Made by a program: the position numbers and the translations under genes. The notes under the pieces were generated by a model. It was not told the origin of the DNA. It did not search any database and saw only the letters and a program-made list of their open reading frames with translations. A DNA stretch of 64,000 nucleotides from contig NZ_FOSL01000001.1 of the NCBI RefSeq assembly GCF_900114255.1, positions 558,001 to 622,000 of the forward strand. Reading direction: 5' to 3'. Position 1 is the first letter of the stretch, and each line of letters opens with the position of its first letter. This document shows positions 54,816 through 62,044 of the stretch, piece by piece. This stretch comes from Neomesorhizobium albiziae. GTDB taxonomy: Bacteria > Pseudomonadota > Alphaproteobacteria > Rhizobiales > Rhizobiaceae.

Positions 54816-55817
54816 ATGGCAATCAGTACGCTGGACCAGACAATAGGGCAAAAGCAGCAGAGCTGGCTGTCCGGCGTGCTGGGAAGCCAGACCTTCTGGG
54901 TCTTCATCGCGGTGGTTGCAGCCTGCATTTTCCTGTCGTTCGCAACCGATGCCTTCGCGACATCGAAGAACCTCTACAACATCACCCGCAACGTCACGTT
55001 CGTGGCCATCATCGCGCTTGGCATGACGCTGGTGATTATCACCGGCGGCATCGACCTTTCGGTGGGCTCGGTGCTTTGCCTGTGTTCGATGGTGCTGGGC
55101 GTCACCATGCATGCCGGCTACGGTATCGAGGTCGGTATTGCCGCCTCCATCGCCACGGCCCTGATCATCGGCGCCTTCAATGGCGTGCTGATCGCCTATC
55201 TCGGCTTTCCACCGTTCGTGGTGACGCTCGGGATGCTGTCGGTCGCCCGCAGCCTGGCCATGGTCGCCTCGAACAACACGGTTGTGTTCCAGTTCGGGCC
55301 GGACCACGACCTGCTCTTGTCGCTCGGCGGCGGCGCTTGGTTCTTCGGCATCGCCAACCCCGTACTTTACATGATCGTGCTGGCGCTGATCACGGGCTTC
55401 GTGCTGCGCTGGACGCGGTTCGGCCGCTACGTCTACGCCATTGGCGGCAACGAGCACGCCGCAACACTGACTGGCGTGCCGGTCAAGCCGATCAAGGTCG
55501 CGGTCTACATGATTTCGGCGTTGTCGGCCGGCATCGCAGGCATCATCCAGACCGGGTGGCTGGGCGCCATCACCACCAATCTAGGGGCGGGACTGGAACT
55601 CCAGGTCATCGCCGCAGCGGTCATCGGCGGCGCAAACCTCGCCGGCGGCATCGGCACCGCGACGGGCGCGCTGATCGGCGCGGCGCTGATCGAGATCATC
55701 CGCAACAGCCTTGGCCTGCTCGGCATCAACGCCTTCTGGCAAGGCACCTTCATCGGCAGCGCCATCATCCTGGCGGTGCTGTTCGAGCGGATACGCAACT
55801 TCCGCCAGAGCGAATAG
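54816..55817 (+). CDS. Sugar ABC transporter permease
   Basis: A 333-residue RbsC-like permease with about eight to ten membrane segments and the family marks GGIDLSVGSVL and YAIGGNEHAATLTGVPV. It pairs with the single-domain ATPase. A gap of 153 bases follows before the BtpA-like gene. Confidence 0.9.
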   Translation: MAISTLDQTIGQKQQSWLSGVLGSQTFWVFIAVVAACIFLSFATDAFATSKNLYNITRNVTFVAIIALGMTLVIITGGIDLSVGSVLCLCSMVLGVTMHAGYGIEVGIAASIATALIIGAFNGVLIAYLGFPPFVVTLGMLSVARSLAMVASNNTVVFQFGPDHDLLLSLGGGAWFFGIANPVLYMIVLALITGFVLRWTRFGRYVYAIGGNEHAATLTGVPVKPIKVAVYMISALSAGIAGIIQTGWLGAITTNLGAGLELQVIAAAVIGGANLAGGIGTATGALIGAALIEIIRNSLGLLGINAFWQGTFIGSAIILAVLFERIRNFRQSE

Positions 55818-55970
55818 GCGACACGGGCAGCCCATCGACTGACTGCCATCTCGTGAACCGCCCTGCGAGACCCGCGCCGCTCGGCCCCCAATCGCGACAA
55901 GTTCGCAACCGTCCAGGTTGTCTGACCGCAACGGTCATCGCCCTCCCAGGGCAGAAAGGCAGAAATACAA

Positions 55971-56780
55971 GTGAACAAATTCGACACACTGTTCGGCGGC
56001 AAGAAACCGATCATCGCCATGGTGCATCTCAACGCGATGCCGGGCACCCCGCTCTACGATGCAGAAGCAGGCATTGCCGGCATCGTCGAGGCGGCAAGGC
56101 GTGACCTCATCGCCTTGCAGGCGGCAGATGTCGACGCCGTAATGTTCGGCAACGAAAACGACCGCCCCTATGAATTGCAGGTCGACACCGCCTCCACGGC
56201 GACGATGGCTTATGTCATCGGCCAGCTTCGCTCCGAAATCGCCAAACCCTTCGGCGTCAACGTGCTGTGGGATCCGATGAGCACCGTCGCCCTGGCGGTC
56301 GCCACCGGCGCCTCCTTCGTGCGTGAGATCTTCACCGGCACCTATGCCTCCGACATGGGCCCGTGGACGCCGAATGCCGGCCAGGCCATGCGCTACCGCG
56401 ACCGGCTCGGCCGCACGGATCTTGTCATGCTGAACAACGTTTCAGCAGAATTCGCCGACTCGCTCGACCGCCGCTCGCTTGCCGACCGCGCCCGTTCGGC
56501 CGTGTTCTCGTCCATCCCCGATGCCGTGCTGGTTTCCGGCGCGATCACTGGCGAAGCCGCCGAAATGTCGGCGCTGGTATCGGTCAAGAAGGTGCTGCCC
56601 AACACGCCGGTGCTCGCCAATACCGGCGTTCGCCATGCCACAGTCGCCGACGTCCTGAAGATCGCCGACGGCTGCATCGTCGGCTCGTCGCTGAAGATCG
56701 ACGGCGACACCTGGAAGGCGGTCGATCCCGAGCGGGCCAAGGAGTTCATGCGCATCGTCAAGGCGGCGCGTGGCCAGTAG
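55971..56780 (+). CDS. BtpA/SgcQ family protein
   Basis: A 269-residue TIM-barrel-like protein of the BtpA/SgcQ family. Diagnostic segments are KPIIAMVHLNAMPGTPLYD at the start, DAVMFGNENDRPY, GVNVLWDPMS and late VLANTGVRHATV. BtpA was linked to photosystem I stability in cyanobacteria, but SgcQ of E. coli lies in an uncharacterised carbohydrate operon. Here a sugar kinase and an M42 protein follow. The GTG at 55971 is used as start. Substrate unknown. Confidence 0.88.
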   Translation: MNKFDTLFGGKKPIIAMVHLNAMPGTPLYDAEAGIAGIVEAARRDLIALQAADVDAVMFGNENDRPYELQVDTASTATMAYVIGQLRSEIAKPFGVNVLWDPMSTVALAVATGASFVREIFTGTYASDMGPWTPNAGQAMRYRDRLGRTDLVMLNNVSAEFADSLDRRSLADRARSAVFSSIPDAVLVSGAITGEAAEMSALVSVKKVLPNTPVLANTGVRHATVADVLKIADGCIVGSSLKIDGDTWKAVDPERAKEFMRIVKAARGQ

Positions 56781-56807
56781 GCGGATCGGAAGCTTGGGGC
56801 GAAAGCA

Positions 56808-56990
56808 ATGGACATCAGGCAGGACACCACCAATTCCTATCTCGAAAGCCCAGCGGCTCCGAGCGCCCTCGTCTTTGTCGCGTTGAGCATCGCGACGCCA
56901 AGCTTCGTCGCCGCCGCCATGTCGCAGCGCGTCGCCATAGGCTCGCTCACCCTGTCATCGCTGTTCCAACGAAAGGTCAAACCGTCGTGA
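56808..56990 (+). CDS. Possible 60-residue ORF overlapping the M42 gene start
   Basis: A frame of 60 codons with a hydrophobic stretch (SALVFVALSIATPSFVAAAM) begins at an ATG 27 bases after the BtpA-like gene. Its TGA at 56988-56990 overlaps the GTG start of the M42 gene. That overlap suggests translational coupling. No homologue is recognised and it may be a chance frame. Confidence 0.3.
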   Translation: MDIRQDTTNSYLESPAAPSALVFVALSIATPSFVAAAMSQRVAIGSLTLSSLFQRKVKPS

Positions 56991-58087
56991 AGGACCGTCT
57001 TCGCTCCCTGCTTGAATCCCTCATGCTGACGCCCGGTCTTTCGGGCCATGAGGACCGTGTCCGCCGGCTGATCGCCCGCGACCTGGCCGACCTGCCGCTG
57101 AAACTTCGCACCGATACGCTGGGCAATCTCATCGCGACGCTGGAAGGCGACGCGGGCGCACCCTCGGTGATGCTGTTCGCCCACACCGACCAACTCGGCT
57201 TCATCGTGCGCAAGGTCGAGGCAAACGGCCTGATCCGCATCGAACGCCTCGGCGGCATTCCCGAGAAGGCGCTTCCCGCCCAGGCGGTGCTTTTCTGCGT
57301 TGGCGAGGGCAAAGACGTGCGCGGCGTCATCGCCAACAAGAGCCACCATGCGACACCGGCCGAAGAGAAATACAAGGTCACGCCATACGCCGAACTCTTC
57401 ATCGATGTCGGCGCCGAAAGTGCGGAAGACGTACGCAGGCTCGGCATCGCGATCGGTACACCGGTGGTCTACGATCCGCGCATCATCCATCTCAACGAGA
57501 ACCGCGTTATCGGCACTTCGGTCGACGACCGCGCAGGCTGCGCCGTTGTGATGGAAGTCGCTCGCCAGCTCGCGCAGGGCGGCCCGCGCCCGACCGTGCA
57601 TTTCGTCTTTGCCGTGCTGGAAGAATTCAACCTGCGCGGCGCCATGGTTGCGGCACAGTCGATCAACCCCGATATCGCCATCCAGCTCGATCTGGCGCTT
57701 AACGCCGACACGCCCGACATGGCGCATCGCGGCGAAGTGGCGCTCGGCGGCGGGCCGGCGATCAGCCTCTATTCCTTCCACGGCCGCGGCACACTGAACG
57801 GCACCATTCCGCATCCGGCGCTGCCGCATCTGTTTTCGCAGACGGCCAAGGATGAGGGCATCCCGCTGCAGCGGACTGCCCATACCGGCGCGCTGACGGA
57901 CTCGTCCTATGTGCAGCTCGTCAACGAGGGCGTCGCCTGCATCGACGTCTGCTTCCCCTGCCGCTACACGCACACCGCTCTCGAAATGTGCGACCTGCGC
58001 GACCTGGAGGGGCTGACGAAACTGCTGGTTTCGGCCATCCGCCGCATCAACCCGTCCTTCAGCCTCGATCGCGACCTCTACACCTGA
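56987..58087 (+). CDS. M42 family metallopeptidase-like protein (SgcX-like)
   Basis: A 366-residue cytosolic protein of the M42 aminopeptidase / endoglucanase family. Metal and catalytic residues appear kept: HTDQLGF, SVDDRAG, LEEFNLRGA, NADTPDM and a late CRYTHTA. A PDZ-like insert (IVRKVEANGLIRIERLGG) is in place. In E. coli the related SgcX sits beside SgcQ. GTG 56987 was chosen. It may act on a glycoside or acylated sugar rather than a peptide. Confidence 0.85.
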   Translation: MKDRLRSLLESLMLTPGLSGHEDRVRRLIARDLADLPLKLRTDTLGNLIATLEGDAGAPSVMLFAHTDQLGFIVRKVEANGLIRIERLGGIPEKALPAQAVLFCVGEGKDVRGVIANKSHHATPAEEKYKVTPYAELFIDVGAESAEDVRRLGIAIGTPVVYDPRIIHLNENRVIGTSVDDRAGCAVVMEVARQLAQGGPRPTVHFVFAVLEEFNLRGAMVAAQSINPDIAIQLDLALNADTPDMAHRGEVALGGGPAISLYSFHGRGTLNGTIPHPALPHLFSQTAKDEGIPLQRTAHTGALTDSSYVQLVNEGVACIDVCFPCRYTHTALEMCDLRDLEGLTKLLVSAIRRINPSFSLDRDLYT

Positions 58088-59583
58088 TGCCACACTATCT
58101 CGGGATCGATATCGGCACCTTCGAATCGAAGGGCACCCTGGTCGACGAAACCGGACGGATCGTCGCCACGGCGGCGCGTCCGCACAAGATGCTCGTGCCC
58201 CAGCCTGGCTGGGCCGAGCACGATGCCGAGACCAACTGGTGGGGCGAGTTCTGTTCCATCAGCAAGGAGTTGATCGCCTCGAGCGGCGTAGCTTCCAGCG
58301 ATATCCGGTCAGTCGGGGCCAGCGGCATCGGCCCCTGCATGCTGCCGGTCGATGCCGACGGCGCGCCGCTGATGAACGCCGTGCTCTATGGCGTCGACAC
58401 GCGGGCGGCGGCGGAGATCGAGGAACTCACCGCCGAGATCGGCGTCGACGAACTTGTCCGCACCGGCGGCAATGCGCTGACCTCGCAGTCGGTTGGCCCG
58501 AAAATTCTCTGGCTGAAGAAGAACCGGCCGGAGCTTTATGCCCGCACCCACAAGGTGCTCAATTCCTCGTCGTTTCTGGTGCACCGGCTGACCGGCCGTT
58601 ATGTGCTCGACCACTATTCCGCCTGCAGTTCGAGCCCGCTCTACGACGCCGCCTCCAATCAGTGGACCGACCGCTTCGCCGAGCGCATCATCGCGCCGGA
58701 GCGCCTGCCCGAATTGCTGTGGACCACGGACATCGCCGGGAGGGTGACCGCGGCTGCGGCCGAGGCAACCGGCCTTGCCGTTGGTACGCCGGTGATCGCC
58801 GGCACCATCGACGCGGCGTCCGAAGCCGTCAGCGTCGGGGTGCAGGGCACCGGCGAAATGATGGTCATGTACGGCTCGACGATGTTCATCATCCTGGTCA
58901 CCGACAGGCGCGTCGAGGATCCGCGGCTCTGGTATGCCCCCTGGCTGTTCGAGGGCCAGCATGCCTGCATGTCCGGCACATCGACGAGCGGCACGCTGAC
59001 GCGCTGGTTCCAGGACCAGTTCGCCCGCGAACTCGACCCCCAATCGGCGCTGCGCGAACTCGCCGAACAGGCGGCGACGTCGCCTGCGGGAGCCAACGGC
59101 CTGGTCGTGCTGCCCTATTTCTCGGGCGAACGCACGCCGATCCACGATCCGCAAGCGAAAGGCGTGATTTTCGGCCTCGACCTTACCCATACGCGCGCCG
59201 ACATCTACCGGGCCTTCCTCGAAGGCATCGCCTATGGCGTCAACGAGATCATCAAGACCTATGTCGTGGCCGGCGCCCCGTTGAAGAAGATCGCGGCGGT
59301 CGGTGGCGGCACCAACAACAAGGTTTGGTCGCAGTCGGTCTCCGATGTCAGCGGCTGGCCGCAATCGGTGCGCGCCAAGACCATCGGCGCGGCCTATGGC
59401 AACGCCTTCCTTGCCGCCGTCGCGGTGGGCGACGCCAGGCGCGACGACATCGACGCGTGGAACCCGGCAGAGCGGCAGATCGTGCCGGACGCCGCCAATG
59501 CCGCCGTCTACGCCAACCGCAGCAAGACATTCCACGAGCTTTATGCCCGGACGAAGGACCTCATGAAAGAGGCCTCGCACTGA
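58087..59583 (+). CDS. FGGY-family carbohydrate kinase
   Basis: A 498-residue xylulokinase-like FGGY kinase. The N-terminal GIDIGTFESKG phosphate loop, QPGWAEHDAE, the GTIDAASEAVS segment and the C-terminal AVGGGTNNKVWSQSVSDV with TIGAAYGNAFLA are typical. The substrate is a sugar or polyol that cannot be named. The ATG overlaps the M42 stop by one base, so the three proteins BtpA-M42-kinase are made together. Confidence 0.9.
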   Translation: MPHYLGIDIGTFESKGTLVDETGRIVATAARPHKMLVPQPGWAEHDAETNWWGEFCSISKELIASSGVASSDIRSVGASGIGPCMLPVDADGAPLMNAVLYGVDTRAAAEIEELTAEIGVDELVRTGGNALTSQSVGPKILWLKKNRPELYARTHKVLNSSSFLVHRLTGRYVLDHYSACSSSPLYDAASNQWTDRFAERIIAPERLPELLWTTDIAGRVTAAAAEATGLAVGTPVIAGTIDAASEAVSVGVQGTGEMMVMYGSTMFIILVTDRRVEDPRLWYAPWLFEGQHACMSGTSTSGTLTRWFQDQFARELDPQSALRELAEQAATSPAGANGLVVLPYFSGERTPIHDPQAKGVIFGLDLTHTRADIYRAFLEGIAYGVNEIIKTYVVAGAPLKKIAAVGGGTNNKVWSQSVSDVSGWPQSVRAKTIGAAYGNAFLAAVAVGDARRDDIDAWNPAERQIVPDAANAAVYANRSKTFHELYARTKDLMKEASH

Positions 59584-59837
59584 GCCTCCGACCGCACCCG
59601 GCTGGACGTCATCACGACGGACGGGGCGGAAACACCAAGCATCGCGCCGAATCCGTTAGGCCTTCGACCCGCACAGTCCATCCGCCGTGCGGGAAGAAGA
59701 ACTTCTGTCCAAGACACGGTCTACCATGTCACGCAAATATGTAAGAAATTGCTGGCGGTAATGCCGGCGTTGTGCTGAGAATGCATCAGGCATGCGACCT
59801 AAGTTCGCGGAGGGGCGACTGGTTGGAGGGTGCGGGT

Positions 59838-60800
59838 GTGGTCCGTACTATTGCGCTAAAACTGAGCGCCGCCGCGCTTTTGCTTCCGCTATTTTATGGC
59901 GCGAGCCTGGCTTCTGACCTGGTGGTCGGCATGCCCAACTGGCCCTCCGGGCAGGCCTCCGCCAACATCATCAAATACGGCATCGAGAAGAAGCTCGGCC
60001 TCAAGGTCGAGGTCCAGGAGATGGGCACGCTCATCATTTTCGCCGGGCTCGATACCGGCGAAGTGGATGTGCATCCCGAGGTCTGGCGGCCCAACTTCGA
60101 TTCGCTGGTGACGAAATACGTCGATGAGAAGAAGACGGTGCGGCTGAGTCCGAAACAGGTCGCGGCCACGCAAGGCATCTGCACGACACGTGAAACCGCC
60201 GACAAATACGGGATCAAGGATATTGCCGACCTGAGCGATCCGAAAAAGACCGCCGTCCTCGATACCGATGGCGACGGCAAGGGCGAGATGTGGATCGGCG
60301 CAACGACATGGTCGTCGACGACCATCGAGAGGATACGCGCTGAAAGTTACGGCTACGCCAAAACGGTGAAGCTGCTCGAGGCGCCGGAAGATGTGGCCAT
60401 GGCGGCAGTCGACGCCGCTGCCGCCACCAACACGCCGATCGCATTTTATTGCTACAGCCCGCACCATGTTTTCGACCTGCACGAGATCGTGCCGCTGACC
60501 GAACCGGCTTATGACGCGGCCAAATGGAAGGTCGTGCTGCCGAGCGACGATCCGACGAACTGGCTGTCCAAATCCTCCGCGCCCGTGGCATGGCCGCCGT
60601 CGTATTTCAATATCGGCTTCTCGTCAAAGCTGGCCGAACGGCTGCCGAAGGTCGCGTCGTTCCTTTCCAACATCGACTTCACCCCGAAGGAGATCACGGA
60701 GATGAGCTACGCCCTGCAGGTGGAAAGGCAGGATCCCGCCAAATATGCGCAGCAATGGATTGCTGAGCACGAAGACCGGCTGAACGCCTGGTCCAAATAG
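59838..60800 (+). CDS. Glycine betaine/choline-type ABC binding protein (orphan)
   Basis: A 320-residue OpuAC/ProX-like binding protein with a signal peptide to about residue 25. It begins LVVGMPNWPSGQASANIIKYGI and has DVHPEVWRPNF, WIGATTWSS and AWPPSYFNI, giving the tryptophans that form an aromatic box for quaternary amines. The GTG at 59838 follows GGAGGG. No permease or ATPase is adjacent, so it depends on components elsewhere or serves as a sensor. Confidence 0.85.
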   Translation: MVRTIALKLSAAALLLPLFYGASLASDLVVGMPNWPSGQASANIIKYGIEKKLGLKVEVQEMGTLIIFAGLDTGEVDVHPEVWRPNFDSLVTKYVDEKKTVRLSPKQVAATQGICTTRETADKYGIKDIADLSDPKKTAVLDTDGDGKGEMWIGATTWSSTTIERIRAESYGYAKTVKLLEAPEDVAMAAVDAAAATNTPIAFYCYSPHHVFDLHEIVPLTEPAYDAAKWKVVLPSDDPTNWLSKSSAPVAWPPSYFNIGFSSKLAERLPKVASFLSNIDFTPKEITEMSYALQVERQDPAKYAQQWIAEHEDRLNAWSK

Positions 60801-60822
60801 AACAGAACCGAGGTAGGCGCTG

Positions 60823-61524
60823 ATGGCATTCCCGCTCCGAACTCCCCTCCGCAAGACCTCTGGCCGAACGATAAGTGCCGCGACGGCGACATGCCTGGCA
60901 TTGGGCGTTGCCGTGTGGGCCACCCTCGCCTACGCAGCCGAGACACAGATATTCGATCCGAAAACCCACAAATGGGTAAAGTACGATCGCAAGAAGGCCC
61001 GCTCCTACTACGCCGCCCACAAGCAGGTGCCGGAAGCCTTCCGCATGCAGGTGGTGCCCTTCAAGACCGCCGAGAAACCCGGCACCATCATCATCGACGG
61101 TAACCAGCATTTTCTCTACCTGGTCCAGCCCGGCTTCACCGCCATCCGATATGGCATCGGGGTCGGCCGCGAGGGCTTCGGCTGGGCAGGTATCGTGCGG
61201 GTGGGCCGCACCGCCGAATGGCCGACATGGACGCCGCCTGCCGAAATGGTCGCCCGCGATCCCAATGCGGCGAAATGGGCCAGTGGCCAGCCGGGCGGGC
61301 CGGACAATCCGCTCGGTGCGCGGGCCCTGTACCTCTACCAGGGCGACCAGGATACGATCTACCGCATTCACGGCACGCCGGAACCCTGGACAATCGGCCT
61401 CGATGTTTCGTCGGGATGCATACGGATGAACAACGACGACATCACCGACCTTCACTCCCGGATCAATGTCGGGGCGAAAGTCATCGTGCTCATGCAAGGT
61501 GCTTCTCTTTACAAGGGAGTTTGA
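60823..61524 (+). CDS. L,D-transpeptidase (YkuD family)
   Basis: A 233-residue secreted enzyme with N-terminal hydrophobic segment to about residue 38. The catalytic region is His183 in IHGTPEP and Cys199 in SSGCIRMNNDD. It forms 3-3 cross-links in peptidoglycan or attaches proteins to it. It follows the betaine-binding gene by 22 bases. Paralogues are common in Hyphomicrobiales. Confidence 0.9.
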   Translation: MAFPLRTPLRKTSGRTISAATATCLALGVAVWATLAYAAETQIFDPKTHKWVKYDRKKARSYYAAHKQVPEAFRMQVVPFKTAEKPGTIIIDGNQHFLYLVQPGFTAIRYGIGVGREGFGWAGIVRVGRTAEWPTWTPPAEMVARDPNAAKWASGQPGGPDNPLGARALYLYQGDQDTIYRIHGTPEPWTIGLDVSSGCIRMNNDDITDLHSRINVGAKVIVLMQGASLYKGV

Positions 61525-61530
61525 CAGCCA

Positions 61531-61884
61531 ATGAACAGATCCGGCATCCAGCTCGCCCGTGGATGGTTTCAGCTCGAGGCAAACCGCAATCGCATGACGA
61601 CGTTTGCAATGGCGCTGGCCGCGATCCAGCTTGCCGGCTGCGTGTCGAACCAGCCAGCGCCCGGCAGCGTCCGCAACACCGGGGCGACCGCGCCCGCCGA
61701 CCTGCAACTGGCCTGCGCTTCCGCCGCCGCCGCCCCCCTTGGCGTCGACAGCTCGGCCGTGCTGCCCGTCAGTTCATCGCAGGTCGATGAAAAGACCTTC
61801 CAGGTCGTGCTCGAAGCCAAGGGCGCCCGCGCGAACTGTGTCGTCGACACAGCCGGAACCGTGGTGTCGGTGCAAAAGGTCTGA
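61531..61884 (+). CDS. Small putative lipoprotein, function unknown
   Basis: A 117-residue protein with hydrophobic TTFAMALAAIQLAGC and a lipobox-like LAGC near residue 37, suggesting a lipid anchor. The mature part has VLPVSSSQVDEKTFQVVLEAKG and two further cysteines. The start at 61531 gives an N-terminal extension; ATG 61594 is a shorter alternative. It is 6 bases after the transpeptidase and likely cotranscribed. Confidence 0.65.
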   Translation: MNRSGIQLARGWFQLEANRNRMTTFAMALAAIQLAGCVSNQPAPGSVRNTGATAPADLQLACASAAAAPLGVDSSAVLPVSSSQVDEKTFQVVLEAKGARANCVVDTAGTVVSVQKV

Positions 61885-62044
61885 GGCATCCAAGACCGGC
61901 TTCCCGGAAGAAAACCGAAAAATCCTATCCAGTCTTTCCCCAGAGACTTTGCGGTGTTCATCGGATCGCAAGGTTGTTTTGTGTTGTATATTATCCGTTG
62001 GCTCTGCCTAGGACGCATCGAGAGCCGGAACTGAGCGGTCGAAA

